A stretch of DNA of 64,000 bases from Fischerella sp. CENA71. Its GTDB lineage: Bacteria > Cyanobacteriota > Cyanobacteriia > Cyanobacteriales > Nostocaceae. Shown in pieces: positions 26,542-36,480 of this stretch. Position numbers and translations under genes: made by a program. The notes under the pieces are model-generated. The model saw nothing but the letters and a program-made list of their open reading frames with translations. It was not told the DNA's origin and did no database searches. Location: NCBI GenBank assembly GCA_024239075.1, contig JANBVI010000088.1, forward strand, positions 228,085-292,084, written 5' to 3'. Positions within the stretch are counted from its first letter, which is position 1. Every line of letters starts with the position of its first letter.

Positions 26542-27595
26542 TTTAAAATTAGAACCCCGTGAACAACCCGCAAAAATTTGGTTAGTTTTATCACCCCTAC
26601 TAGCATTACTAGGAACGGTAATTGTAGGTTTTTTTCTATTTCGTTTGTTGGGTAAATCTCCCATCACTGCATTTACTACTTTATTTATCTCGCCTTTAAG
26701 TAGTTTGCACGGAATTACAGAAATAGCAGTTAAAGCAGCACCAATTTTGTTGATTGCTGTTGGTTTATCTGTATGTTTTCAAGCCCAAGTTTGGAATATT
26801 GGTGCGGAGGGACAATTTACTCTGGGGGCAATTTTTTCTAGTGCGATCGCCTTGATATTTGCTAATTTTAATAACTATATTTTACTTTTACTTTGTTTAC
26901 TGGCTGGGATAGTAGGTGGTGCAATTTGGGCTAGCATCCCTGCTGTATTAAAATTGAAGTTTTATACCAATGAAATTCTCACCAGTTTGATGTTAAATTA
27001 TATAGCAATTTCTATCTTAAATTATTTAGTCAGAGGAATTTTAAAAGACCCACAAGGATATAATTTTCCTGAATCTGCACCTTTTAGTGAGTATGCCAGC
27101 TTACCATCATTAATTATCGGAACACGCTTGCATTTGGGTGTAATTTTCGCCTTGGTAGCAGCATTGTTAATTTGGGGAATGCTGCGACAAACATTTTTTG
27201 GTTTTAGTGTGCGCTTAGTTGGTGCAAGCCCTAGCGCTGCAAATTATGCTGGGATAAAAAGCGATCGCATTATTTGGCTAAGTTTAATTATCAGTGGTGC
27301 TTTAGCCGGTTTAGCTGGTGCGTGTGAAGTTCTCGGCCCCATTGGACAATTGCGTCCTTTTATTTCTCCTGGTTATGGTTATGCTGCTATCCTAGCTGCA
27401 TTTATTGGTCGTTTACACCCATTGGGAATTATTTTATCAAGTTTATTGATGTCATTATTTTATGTCGGTAGTGAACTATTACAGATCAAATTAGGACTTC
27501 CCCTAGCTTTAGCAGGAATTTTCCAAGGTATTTTGTTTTTCTTTCTTTTGGCAGGTGATTTATTGATTTTTCAGCGGATAATCAAGAATCAATAG
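26534..27595 (+). CDS. BMP-type ABC transporter permease 1
   Basis: This integral membrane protein (about 353 aa) resembles YufP/NupP, with roughly ten hydrophobic segments. PILLIAVGLSVCFQAQVWNI, GAEGQFTLGA and the cytoplasmic LVGASPSAANYAGIKSDR loop are typical of the BPD_transp_2 family. The TTG at 26534, nine bases after GGGAGG, is the preferred start; a TTG at 26483 would overlap the ATPase by 59 bases. It overlaps the ATPase stop and so is translationally coupled. It forms a heterodimer with the next permease. Confidence 0.9.
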   Translation: MFDLKLEPREQPAKIWLVLSPLLALLGTVIVGFFLFRLLGKSPITAFTTLFISPLSSLHGITEIAVKAAPILLIAVGLSVCFQAQVWNIGAEGQFTLGAIFSSAIALIFANFNNYILLLLCLLAGIVGGAIWASIPAVLKLKFYTNEILTSLMLNYIAISILNYLVRGILKDPQGYNFPESAPFSEYASLPSLIIGTRLHLGVIFALVAALLIWGMLRQTFFGFSVRLVGASPSAANYAGIKSDRIIWLSLIISGALAGLAGACEVLGPIGQLRPFISPGYGYAAILAAFIGRLHPLGIILSSLLMSLFYVGSELLQIKLGLPLALAGIFQGILFFFLLAGDLLIFQRIIKNQ

Positions 27596-27690
27596 TCATT
27601 CATTAATGGTCATTTGTCATTGGTCATTTGCCAATGGTCAAGGATCAAAGATCATTTGTGATTAACTACTAACCAGTAACCAAGTAAGCA
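27596..27690. repeat. Short tandem repeats between the two permease genes
   Basis: Degenerate TGGTCATT/AACTACTAACC units (GGTCATTTGTCATTGGTC and relatives). They interrupt what is otherwise an operon. Confidence 0.75.
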
Positions 27691-27704
27691 CTAACCACTA
27701 ATAA

Positions 27705-28610
27705 ATGATTCTTACGGACATTCTCAACGACACATTACGCGCAGCTACACCTTTAATTTTGGCAGCATTAGGTGAATTAGTGGCAGAAAAATCAGGGATT
27801 TTAAACCTTGGTGTAGAGGGAATGATGTTAGTTGGTGCTGCTAGTGCTTTTATTGTCGTTTCAGTTACAGATAATATCTATTTGGGATTCTTAATTGCCT
27901 TATTCACAGGTATGGCGATCGCTTTGATTCATGCTGTACTAACTATTACTATAAATGCCAATCAAGTAGCAACAGGTTTAGCCCTTAGTATCTTTGGTTC
28001 TGGACTAAGTGCCTTTATAGGAGCAGATTATATTGGACAAACAATTACTGGATTGCAACCTCTAAACATCCCAATTTTAAAATCTATACCCTTGATTGGG
28101 AAGGCTTTTTTTCAGCAATATATTTTAGTATATATTTCAATTATTTTAGTATTTTTTGTCGCTTGGTTTTTACAAAAAACGCGATCAGGACTGATCCTGC
28201 GGAGCGTCGGTGAATCAAGCACAGCAGCTGATGCTTTGGGCTTACCAGTCAATAGAGTCCGTTATTTAGCAGTTTTGTTTGGTGGGGCGATGGCGGGGTT
28301 AGCAGGAGCTTATCTTTCCCTAGCATATACACCTTTTTGGGCTGAGAATATGACAGCTGGACGGGGATGGATTGCGATCGCTTTAGTTGTGTTTGCAAAT
28401 TGGAAACCCATCAGAATTTTGCTAGGTGCTTATTTATTTGGTGGAGTTAGCGCCATCCAGTTAATTCTGCAAGCTTTAGGAGTAGATATTTCCCCTTATC
28501 TTTTATCTTCCTTGCCTTACCTTGCAACTATTATAGTGCTAATCATCATCTCACGGAATAATACCACTCGTATTCAATTAGGCGCACCGACATCACTAGG
28601 AAAAACATGA
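27705..28610 (+). CDS. BMP-type ABC transporter permease 2
   Basis: The 301-aa integral membrane protein resembles YufQ/NupQ. ALGELVAEKSGILNLGVEGM is the diagnostic motif; LRSVGESSTAADALGLPVNR is the coupling loop. About eight to nine hydrophobic segments are present. With the upstream ATPase and permease it makes a complete importer core. A 109-base gap filled with short repeats separates it from the first permease. Confidence 0.92.
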   Translation: MILTDILNDTLRAATPLILAALGELVAEKSGILNLGVEGMMLVGAASAFIVVSVTDNIYLGFLIALFTGMAIALIHAVLTITINANQVATGLALSIFGSGLSAFIGADYIGQTITGLQPLNIPILKSIPLIGKAFFQQYILVYISIILVFFVAWFLQKTRSGLILRSVGESSTAADALGLPVNRVRYLAVLFGGAMAGLAGAYLSLAYTPFWAENMTAGRGWIAIALVVFANWKPIRILLGAYLFGGVSAIQLILQALGVDISPYLLSSLPYLATIIVLIIISRNNTTRIQLGAPTSLGKT

Positions 28611-28771
28611 CAAAAATTATGAAAATCTAAATTTTTACTTCTTTTTCATGACAAAAACATCTATTAATTACTTTGTGTTTTTTGTGTCTTTTGTGTTATC
28701 CTGCGGCAAGTCTCTGTCGCGTCTACCTTAATATAAATATTCTTTTTAAGTAAAAATAATTCATAATTCTT

Positions 28772-29635
28772 ATGCAGCCTCCATCATTTCAACCAATTAC
28801 ACAACGTCCAGTTTTAACATTACCCAATCATGCCAGAGTTGGTGTATGGGTAGTCATGAATGTCGAACATTTCACCTTTGGAAAACTAGGAACAGCAATT
28901 CAACCTCATTTAAATAGTTATCCAGAAATTGCTAATTATGGTTGGCGAGACTATGGTAATCGCGTCGGTATTTGGCGTTTATTTGATTTATTTGCTGAGT
29001 TAGAAATACCTGTAACTGCGGCAGTTAACGGCGAAATTTGCATATTTTATCCTGAAATTATCGCAGCTATTCAGAAATATGGCTGGGAAATCATGGCACA
29101 TGGAATTAATAATTCTACTGGTCATAGTGGGATGGATAGAGATAGAGAAATCGAGATAATTGATACAACATTAACTTTACTAGAACAAGCCACAGGTAAA
29201 AGTCCTAAAGGATGGTTAACACCAGGTTTTGCCATCACAGAATCAACTTTTGAATTATTATATTCAGCCGGGATTGCTTACACAGCCGACTGGGTAAATG
29301 ATGACCAACCCTATTGGTATCCATTACCAAATGGTCGCTTGCTAGCTATTCCTTACACCATCGAAGCAAATGATATTACTTTATGTTTAAGTAACCGTTT
29401 TTCTGGTGCAGAATTTGCCCAAGCTATAGAAGATCAATTTGATCAGCTTTGGCAAGAAGGAGAAACACAAGGACGAATCATGGCAATAGGTTTACATCCA
29501 TTTATTGTTGGTCAACCATTACGATTAAAGTATTTAAAGCAGTGTTTACTGCATATCAAAAATCAACCTGATACTTGGTTCACTACAGGTGAAGAAATTT
29601 ATGAATTTCTCAATGTAAATAATTTTATTAGCTAA
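28772..29635 (+). CDS. Polysaccharide-deacetylase-fold protein, probable allantoinase (PuuE-like)
   Basis: The 287-aa protein has the NodB fold. RDYGNRVGIWRLFDLFAEL, PVTAAVNGEIC, WEIMAHGINNSTGHS and GWLTPGFAITESTF resemble PuuE allantoinases, a cofactor-independent class distinct from metal-dependent AllB. MAIGLHPFIVGQPLR supplies the late histidine motif. The context (ureidoglycolate lyase and xanthine dehydrogenase downstream) strongly favours purine ring degradation: allantoin to allantoate. Sequence alone would allow other deacetylases. Confidence 0.82.
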   Translation: MQPPSFQPITQRPVLTLPNHARVGVWVVMNVEHFTFGKLGTAIQPHLNSYPEIANYGWRDYGNRVGIWRLFDLFAELEIPVTAAVNGEICIFYPEIIAAIQKYGWEIMAHGINNSTGHSGMDRDREIEIIDTTLTLLEQATGKSPKGWLTPGFAITESTFELLYSAGIAYTADWVNDDQPYWYPLPNGRLLAIPYTIEANDITLCLSNRFSGAEFAQAIEDQFDQLWQEGETQGRIMAIGLHPFIVGQPLRLKYLKQCLLHIKNQPDTWFTTGEEIYEFLNVNNFIS

Positions 29636-29672
29636 TAATTAAAAAAGCAAATTTTATATAGCAAAAACACTT

Positions 29673-30245
29673 ATGGCAGCTTCAGATACACAAGTTTTAA
29701 AAATTCCTGTAATTGATGCCAATCCTGATAACATCAAACCATATGGATATCTTTTAGGCGATGATGTCAGTAAACCAGGTTTAGGAATTCCTTTTTATCA
29801 AGGTCGAGTTATAGAAGGTGAAAATATTGATTTTACCTACCGTGGAACAGCAACTTTTAGAACTGCAAAAATTATGCCAGGTTATCCTTCGATTCTTTGG
29901 CTAGAGCGCCACAGGCATATGACTCAATTATTTATTGCTTTAGGACAATCCCCATTTATTATGGTGATGGCACCACCTAATCATAAACAAGGCAAAAATT
30001 TACCAGATTTAACTGAAGTTAAAGCCCTAAAATTTCCTCCCGGACATGCGCTTTTACTACACTTAGGTACTTGGCATGATTTTCCTATCGCCTGTGATCA
30101 ACCAGTAGTAATTTTAACTGCAAATTCTGATGAAGTAGTCACAGCTTTAAGTCAAATGCAAGAACCAGGTGAAATGAATCAAGGTGATGTTTATAAAATT
30201 TCTCTCCCGCAAAGATTGGGTTATGAAATTCAGTTAGATGTATGA
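29673..30245 (+). CDS. allA: Ureidoglycolate lyase
   Basis: The 190-aa cupin-like protein releases urea and glyoxylate from ureidoglycolate. The signatures are PSILWLERHRHMTQLFIALG, with the metal- or substrate-binding histidines, GHALLLHLGTWHDFPI and VVILTANSDEV. The length agrees with the AllA family. It starts 37 bases after the PuuE-like gene, so probably the same transcript. It provides a late step of purine catabolism. Confidence 0.85.
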   Translation: MAASDTQVLKIPVIDANPDNIKPYGYLLGDDVSKPGLGIPFYQGRVIEGENIDFTYRGTATFRTAKIMPGYPSILWLERHRHMTQLFIALGQSPFIMVMAPPNHKQGKNLPDLTEVKALKFPPGHALLLHLGTWHDFPIACDQPVVILTANSDEVVTALSQMQEPGEMNQGDVYKISLPQRLGYEIQLDV

Positions 30246-30256
30246 TATTTCAAGCG

Positions 30257-30340
30257 CAATCCAAAATCCAAAATCGTTCGACTGACTTGTACTGAGCCTT
30301 GTTGAAGTAGCGCTCACGACGAAGTCTAAAATCCAAAATC
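30257..30340. repeat. Dispersed 83-base repeat, copy 1
   Basis: CAATCCAAAATCCAAAATCG ... GTCTAAAATCCAAAATC. An almost identical copy in the same orientation lies at 44689-44771 (main difference TTGTTGAAG versus TTGTCGAAG). Confidence 0.9.
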
Positions 30341-30370
30341 AGATGACTCTGCGTTCAAAATTAATCAACA

Positions 30371-31183
30371 ATGGATTTGCCAAACATTGAAACTTATTTA
30401 TGTCCTCATGATGTCCAATCTATTGATAACTGGAGTCAAGATTGGGCTTGGTTGGCTGGTGGAACATGGTTATTTTCTGAACCCCAACCACATTTACATG
30501 TTTTGGTAGATATGCAATCTTTGGATTGGTCAGAAATTCTCGTAGAAAAAGATAATTTAGTGATTGGTGCGACTTGTCCACTTATAAAATTATTACAATA
30601 TCCTTGGCAATTAGAATGGACTGCTGCTGAAGGACTAAAAAATGCAGTTTCTTTCCTCGCTGCATCATTAAAAGTGATTAATGTGGCGACTGTGGGAGGT
30701 AATTTATGCCTAGCATTATCCGTAGGAACCCTCGCGCCAATTATGATTGCCTTAGATGCAAAATATGAAATTTGGAATTTACGAAGAGAATCACGTCTAG
30801 TCGCCGCAGCAGATTTTCAAATTGGTTCTCGTCAGACAATTTTACAACCATCAGAAGTGTTAAGACGGGTTTTAATTCCTGTGGAAAATTTAAAACGGCG
30901 AGTCAATTATCAACGTTTTGGAATTGCAGCCACAGATCCAGCTTTAGCAATAGTCGTGAGTACTTATAATCCTGATAATTCCCAATTAAGCTGTGTAATT
31001 GGTGCAAGTATTCCTGCACCCCGTCGCATCGAATCTGATGCTGATCTAAACTTAGATAAATTACCTTCTCTACAAAATATCAACTTTATTGATAACCCCA
31101 AAGCCAGTGCAATCTATCGTCAAGAAATAACACAAATTTTAATCAAGCGATCGCTTCATCAATTAACATGCAACAAGCATTAA
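30371..31183 (+). CDS. Xanthine dehydrogenase, FAD-binding subunit
   Basis: The 270-aa flavoprotein passes electrons from the Fe-S centres to NAD. WLAGGTWLF is the first FAD loop, VNVATVGGNLCLALSVGT the second, both characteristic of CO-dehydrogenase flavoprotein subunits. RVNYQRFGIAATDPALAIVV follows. It overlaps the large subunit start by 16 bases, so the two are coupled. The subunit is at the short end for the family, and the usual AGGTDL reads AGGTWL. Confidence 0.9.
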   Translation: MDLPNIETYLCPHDVQSIDNWSQDWAWLAGGTWLFSEPQPHLHVLVDMQSLDWSEILVEKDNLVIGATCPLIKLLQYPWQLEWTAAEGLKNAVSFLAASLKVINVATVGGNLCLALSVGTLAPIMIALDAKYEIWNLRRESRLVAAADFQIGSRQTILQPSEVLRRVLIPVENLKRRVNYQRFGIAATDPALAIVVSTYNPDNSQLSCVIGASIPAPRRIESDADLNLDKLPSLQNINFIDNPKASAIYRQEITQILIKRSLHQLTCNKH

Positions 31184-33816
31184 AATTCCAAATTAACAAC
31201 CAAACTTTTACAGTAACTTCTCATCCTGGAACGACTCTTTTAACTCTACTCAGACAACTTGGTTGGTTTGGTGTTCATCGGGTTTGCGATAGTGGTGATT
31301 GTGGTGCTTGCACAGTTTGGGTAAATGATACACCAATTCATAGTTGCATTTACCCAGCAATGCGAATAGCCAATCAATCAGTCACCACCATCGAAGGTTT
31401 ATCAACAAATGGCGAACTCGCACCAATACAACAAGCATTTTTGCACAAACAAGGATTTCAATGTGGTTTCTGTACTCCGGGTATGATTATGAGTGCAGCC
31501 AAGCTACCACATTTTGCATCGTCAGAAGAATTACGTTTGGCGTTGAAAGGTAATCTTTGTCGCTGTACAGGGTATCAGGCGATTGTTGAGAGTATTAATC
31601 AATCTCGATCGCAGATCAACACAGATACACACAGATGTCATGTGGTTGTAGATTCACCGAGTTTGATCGGAAAAAACATTCCCAAACAAGACGGTACAGC
31701 AATTGTCACCGGAAAAGCATCCTACACCGCAGATTTTGTACCACCTGGTTTACTCCACTTGAAAGTACTGCGATCGCCTCATCCGCACGCGCGCATCCGC
31801 AAGATTCATACCGATGCAGCCAAAGCAATCCCCGGTGTTGTTGCTGTTTTCACCCACGCAGATGTTCCCAGAATACCTTACACCACTGCTGGACACGCCG
31901 AACCAGTCCCCGATCCTCTCGATCATTATTTATTAGATCAGAAAGTGCGATTTGTAGGCGATCGCGTTGCTGTTGTGGTTGCTGAGTCACCAGTTATTGC
32001 TGAACAAGCTTGTGATTTGATAGAAGTCGATTATGAAATTTTACCTCATGTTATCGACCCGATTTCAGCCATGAATAATGGTGTTGTTATTCATGATGAA
32101 CCAGAATCTTTACAAATTCCTGATCGCGATCGCAATCTTGCTGGACAAATATTTCTCGAATCTGGTGATATTGAAGCCGGTTTTGCACAAGCAGATTTTA
32201 TATTAGAAAATACCTATGATTTGCCTGCTTTACAACATGTGCATTTAGAACCACATGTCACAATTTCTTGGTTAGAAACAGATGGAATATTAGTTGTTCG
32301 TTCCAGTACCCAAGTACCATTTCATTGCCAACGTTTGCTTGCTCAAGTTTTCAATATTCCTCAAGATAAAATCCGTGTTTATAAAGCTCAAATTGGTGGT
32401 GGATTTGGTAATAAGCAAGAGATTTTATCAGAAGACTTATGTGCTTTTGCTACTCTGATGACGGGCAAACCTGTACAATGGGAGTTTACCAGAAAAGAAG
32501 AATTTACTGCTACAAATAGCCGTCATGCAATGACAATTCGCCTGAAAAGTGGAGTTAAAAAAGATGGAACATTTGTAGCACAAGATATGGAAGTAATTGC
32601 CAACACTGGTGCTTATGGCAATCATGGACAAACGGTAGTATTTTTAGCAGGTTATATTCCTTTAGGTTTGTATCGTTGTCCAAATAAAAGATTTAGAGGA
32701 TTTGCTGTTTATACAAATACCATGCCCGCGGGTGCATTTCGTGGTTATGGCGCAACTCAAGGCACTTTTGCCATGGAAAATCAAGTTGATGAAATCGCAG
32801 AAAAACTCAACATTGATCCTGTAGAGTTGCGACAAAAAAATATTATTTGTCCGGGTGATGTGATTAATTTAGGTCAATCATCAGCAGACCATTTTAATTT
32901 AATTGGTAGCTATGCTGTAGATGAATGTTTTGCCAAAGTTGTGCAGTCCCTTGGTTATATTTCCGGTACACCATCAATCATAAATGGTTCTCGGCGGCGT
33001 GGGGTGGGATTTGCTGTGTCAATGCAAGGTAGTGGTTTATCCAAAATCCACCTTGCTAGTGTCAAGTTATCGCTTTTAGCTGATGGGAAGTATGAGTTAA
33101 GAACCGGTGCTGTAGATGTGGGGACTGGTTCTGATACGACGCTGCGCCAAATTGCGGCGGAGGTTTTGGGTGTAGATATAAGTGAAATAAAGATTATTTC
33201 TGGAGACACACAAGAAACGCCTTTTGATGCGGGTTCTTATGCGTCGGCGACGTTGTATATTTCTGGACAAGCTGTGAAATTGGCGGCTGAGAAGTTAAAG
33301 AATAAACTACAAAGACACCAGGAAAACGAAGAAAATATTAGTGTTGATGTAGCTTATACGGCGGATGAATCGACTTTAACTTTTGCTGTGCAGGGTGTAG
33401 AGGTGGAAGTTGATACGGAGACGGGGAAAATTGAGGTTTTGAGGTGTGTACAGGCGATTGATTTGGGTAAAGCAATTAATCCCAGGATTTGTGAGGGACA
33501 GGCGACAGGTGGGATTGCGATGGGAGTTGGTTATGCGTTGATGGAAGAGTTGCTGTTTGATCAAAAAGGTAAAATTGTGAATCCAACGCTACGGGATTAT
33601 CGCATTCCCACTGCTGCTGATGTGCCAGTAATGGAAATATTTCTAATTGAAAAAGCCGATCCCTATGGGCCTTTTGGTGCAAAGGGAGTGGGAGAAATTA
33701 CTACCAACTGTACAGCAGCAGCGATCGCTAATGCTGTTGCTCATGCTACAGGTGTCAGGTTACGTCAATTACCAATGCTACCCGAACGAGTTTGGCGAGC
33801 GATCGCTTTTCATTAG
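31168..33816 (+). CDS. Xanthine dehydrogenase, fused 2Fe-2S and molybdopterin subunit
   Basis: The 882-aa protein oxidises hypoxanthine and xanthine to urate. Residues 1-155 hold two 2Fe-2S centres: CDSGDCGACTVW plus C in IHSCIYPAM, then CGFCTPGM and CRCTGYQAI. From about 165 the Mo domain follows: IGKNIPKQDGTAIVTGKASY, IGGGFGNKQE (Moco loop), GAFRGYGATQGTFAMENQVD, and the catalytic glutamate in GAKGVGE near the C-terminus. In many bacteria these are separate subunits (XdhC-type and XdhA-type); here they are fused while the FAD domain stays separate. The junction (residues 148-160) contains ACACAGATACACACAGATG, which looks like repeat DNA. It overlaps the convergent FKBP gene by four bases. 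Confidence 0.94.
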   Translation: MQQALKFQINNQTFTVTSHPGTTLLTLLRQLGWFGVHRVCDSGDCGACTVWVNDTPIHSCIYPAMRIANQSVTTIEGLSTNGELAPIQQAFLHKQGFQCGFCTPGMIMSAAKLPHFASSEELRLALKGNLCRCTGYQAIVESINQSRSQINTDTHRCHVVVDSPSLIGKNIPKQDGTAIVTGKASYTADFVPPGLLHLKVLRSPHPHARIRKIHTDAAKAIPGVVAVFTHADVPRIPYTTAGHAEPVPDPLDHYLLDQKVRFVGDRVAVVVAESPVIAEQACDLIEVDYEILPHVIDPISAMNNGVVIHDEPESLQIPDRDRNLAGQIFLESGDIEAGFAQADFILENTYDLPALQHVHLEPHVTISWLETDGILVVRSSTQVPFHCQRLLAQVFNIPQDKIRVYKAQIGGGFGNKQEILSEDLCAFATLMTGKPVQWEFTRKEEFTATNSRHAMTIRLKSGVKKDGTFVAQDMEVIANTGAYGNHGQTVVFLAGYIPLGLYRCPNKRFRGFAVYTNTMPAGAFRGYGATQGTFAMENQVDEIAEKLNIDPVELRQKNIICPGDVINLGQSSADHFNLIGSYAVDECFAKVVQSLGYISGTPSIINGSRRRGVGFAVSMQGSGLSKIHLASVKLSLLADGKYELRTGAVDVGTGSDTTLRQIAAEVLGVDISEIKIISGDTQETPFDAGSYASATLYISGQAVKLAAEKLKNKLQRHQENEENISVDVAYTADESTLTFAVQGVEVEVDTETGKIEVLRCVQAIDLGKAINPRICEGQATGGIAMGVGYALMEELLFDQKGKIVNPTLRDYRIPTAADVPVMEIFLIEKADPYGPFGAKGVGEITTNCTAAAIANAVAHATGVRLRQLPMLPERVWRAIAFH

Positions 33817-34241
33817 TCAATTTGGACTAACTGAATATCAAATATCAGTTCTTGTCCTGCTAAGGGATGGTTAGCATCGAGAGTGATTTGCGAGTCTGAA
33901 ACTTCCGTGACAACCACTGGAATTGCTTGACCATTACTCTGAGAAATTTGTAGCATTTGACCCACCTCTACAGATATATCTGTGGGAATGCGTTCTTTGT
34001 CAACTACCATCACCAATTCTGGACGGTAAGGGCCATAAGCTTCATCTGCTGGAATATTTGTCCTCTTGGATTCTCCTGGAGTCATACCAACTACAGCCTG
34101 TTCAAAGCCGGGAATCACTAACCCTTCACCAATAGCAAACTGCAATGGATCTCGTTCAGCAGAAGAATCGAATACTGTGCCATCATCTAGCTTACCTGTA
34201 TAGTGAACTTTCACAGTATCACCTAGTTTGGCTTGTCCCAT
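33813..34241 (-). CDS. FKBP-type peptidyl-prolyl isomerase (SlyD-like)
   Basis: The 142-aa protein catalyses proline isomerisation during folding. GDTVKVHYTGKLDDGTVFDS and VIPGFEQAVVGMTPGE are FKBP motifs. The segment EAYGPYRPELVMVVDKERIP to DANHPLAGQELIFDIQL is the SlyD insert-in-flap arrangement. It lacks the histidine-rich tail of E. coli SlyD, so metal storage is unlikely. Its end overlaps xanthine dehydrogenase tail-to-tail by four bases. Confidence 0.94.
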   Translation of the reverse strand: MGQAKLGDTVKVHYTGKLDDGTVFDSSAERDPLQFAIGEGLVIPGFEQAVVGMTPGESKRTNIPADEAYGPYRPELVMVVDKERIPTDISVEVGQMLQISQSNGQAIPVVVTEVSDSQITLDANHPLAGQELIFDIQLVQID

Positions 34242-34484
34242 TTTCTTCTCCTTAAAATTTTAGTTCACTACGCCTTCCCACCCTAGTACTTCTACGAGCA
34301 AATGTATGCCGATTTTGTTATTTATTAAGATTTTGATTGACTTTGCAACATAATTTAAGTCAATGGTCAATAGTCATTTGTCATTTCATGCGATGCTCAA
34401 AGAGCGCTGCATAGGAGCATCCCAGTCGTGAATTTTTCTTGCAAGCAATAAGAAAAGTTTGCTATAGTTATAAATTAGTGATTT

Positions 34485-34557
<73 letters not shown>

Positions 34558-34652
34558 TCTTTTTTACTTGTTGCATACTCAATCATCTGACTCATCTGGC
34601 GTAAAGTTTGCCTAAAATCCTAAAAGATTTCGATTTTATCATTCAATTATTT

Positions 34653-35714
34653 GTGCGTCCATACACTGCTATTTTAATAGTACCTACTGGCATTGGGGCA
34701 GCAATTGGTGGTTATGCAGGCGATGCATTACCCGTTGCCAAAACAATTGCCCAGGTTTGCGATCGCTTGATCACTCATCCCAATGTCATGAATGGTGCGA
34801 CTTTATATTGGAATCTGCCCAATGCTTTCTATGTTGAAGGTTATGGACTTGACAAGTTTGCTGGTGGATGCTGGGGTTTGCGTCCAGTTCATCAAAATCG
34901 GATTGGTTTACTTTTAGATCAAGGTATAGAACCAGAATTGCGCCTGCGACACCTGCAAGCAGCGGACGCAGCTAGAGCAACTTTAGGATTGTCTTTAACA
35001 GATTATGTAGTTAGCGATGCACCGCTAAACGTAGAACTACGTACATCGGCTTCTGGTGCAAGTTGGGGAACTATTGGTAATCCAGATAGTTTACTCCGAG
35101 CAGCAGAAATATTAATTAACAAAGCTGGTGCAGAAGCGATCGCAGTTGTGGCTCGTTTCCCCGATTATATTGATGAACAAGCAGATCAAAACTACCGTCA
35201 TGGCAAAGGCGTAGATCCAATTGCTGGGGCTGAAGCTGTGATTAGCCATTTACTAGTGCGACAGTTTCAGATTCCTTGCGCCCATGCACCAGCCTTTTTA
35301 CCTCCATCCCTCGATCCCGATTTATCTCCTCGTTCAGCTGCTGAAGAATTAGGTTATACTTTTTTACCATGTGTTCTTGTTGGTTTAAGCCGCGCCCCCC
35401 AATTTATCGTGAGGGAAACTAAGCAAATACTTGAACCAACAGATATTTGGGCTAATCAAGTAGACGCTGTAATAGTACCAGCAACCGCATGTGGCAGTAG
35501 CGCCTTACTTAGTCTTAGCCAGACGCAATCCCTGATAGTCACAGTTCGAGAAAATCATACTCTGCTTCAAGTTCCTCCCCAACCTTTAGGGATAAAATCA
35601 GTAGAGGTTAACTCATATTTAGAAGCAGTGGGCGTATTAGTTGCCCATAAAGCTGGCATTAACCCCTACGCCCTTAGTCCTGAACTATCGCCATTGCGTT
35701 GTTTAGGTCATTAG
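34653..35714 (+). CDS. DUF3326-domain protein
   Basis: The protein (about 353 aa) has the strongly conserved cyanobacterial/plastid-lineage family sequence ILIVPTGIGAAIGGYAGDA, WNLPNAFYVEGYGLDKFAGG, NRIGLLLDQGIEPELRLRHL and ELRTSASGASWGTIGNPDSL. No biochemical function is known. The GTG at 34653 (VRPYTAILIVPTG) matches where the family alignment begins; a TTG at 34608 would add 15 residues. Confidence 0.88.
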   Translation: MRPYTAILIVPTGIGAAIGGYAGDALPVAKTIAQVCDRLITHPNVMNGATLYWNLPNAFYVEGYGLDKFAGGCWGLRPVHQNRIGLLLDQGIEPELRLRHLQAADAARATLGLSLTDYVVSDAPLNVELRTSASGASWGTIGNPDSLLRAAEILINKAGAEAIAVVARFPDYIDEQADQNYRHGKGVDPIAGAEAVISHLLVRQFQIPCAHAPAFLPPSLDPDLSPRSAAEELGYTFLPCVLVGLSRAPQFIVRETKQILEPTDIWANQVDAVIVPATACGSSALLSLSQTQSLIVTVRENHTLLQVPPQPLGIKSVEVNSYLEAVGVLVAHKAGINPYALSPELSPLRCLGH

Positions 35715-35837
35715 TCGTAGAGACGCTATGTTCCTCGCGTCTGTACAATAGTCAAAAGTCAATTATCAATAGTTGTTCTCCCCCGCGTCCCCCACTTTCC
35801 TACTCCCCGACTCCCCTACTCTCCAATCCCCAATTCC

Positions 35838-36419
35838 GTGACTCAACCAGAAAAACAAGAGCCTGAAGTACCATACCTGACACGCACCCAAGTCCTGGTG
35901 GCTATGGGAGTAACTGCTGTAGTCTTATGGATTATTGCCAAACTATGGTTGTATTTTGGCAGTTTTACCCTAATGCCTTTAACGTGGAATTCAAGAGATT
36001 TACTTTTAGGTGTAGGTTTAGGCTTGAGTATTACTGGTTTGAGTGGTTTAGCTTATCAACTTTGCCCTCCTTATCGCAAAAGTGCTAATTATTATTTAGA
36101 GATAGTTCTCAAACCTCTAGCTTTACCTGATTTAATTTGGCTGGGATTATTACCAGGATTAAGTGAAGAATTATTATTTCGTGGTGTAATGTTGCCAGCT
36201 TTTGGATTAGATGATGCTGCTGTCATTGTATCCAGTCTTTGTTTTGGGGTTTTGCATTTGAGTGGTTCTCAACAATGGCCGTATGTGATTTGGGCAAGTA
36301 TTGTTGGATTGATACTGGGATATAGCGCCTTGCTCAGTGGTAATTTATTAGTACCAATTATTGCTCATGTTTTTACAAACATTATTTCTAGTTATTTGTG
36401 GAAAGTAGGACGATATTAA
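35838..36419 (+). CDS. CPBP-family intramembrane metalloprotease
   Basis: The 193-aa membrane protein is of the Rce1/ABI type. The motifs are LSEELLFRGVML (paired glutamates), FGVLHLSGSQQW and IIAHVFTNI (metal histidines). Five to six hydrophobic segments are seen. Members process prenylated proteins in eukaryotes and act in bacteriocin immunity or unknown roles in bacteria. The start is GTG 35838. Upstream, 35760-35835 contains the CCCCAATCCCC-type repeat. Confidence 0.9.
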   Translation: MTQPEKQEPEVPYLTRTQVLVAMGVTAVVLWIIAKLWLYFGSFTLMPLTWNSRDLLLGVGLGLSITGLSGLAYQLCPPYRKSANYYLEIVLKPLALPDLIWLGLLPGLSEELLFRGVMLPAFGLDDAAVIVSSLCFGVLHLSGSQQWPYVIWASIVGLILGYSALLSGNLLVPIIAHVFTNIISSYLWKVGRY

Positions 36420-36480
36420 CAATTAAAAATTAACAATTAAACATTAAAAATTTTTGTTTTTTTATAAGCAAGACGAAATT

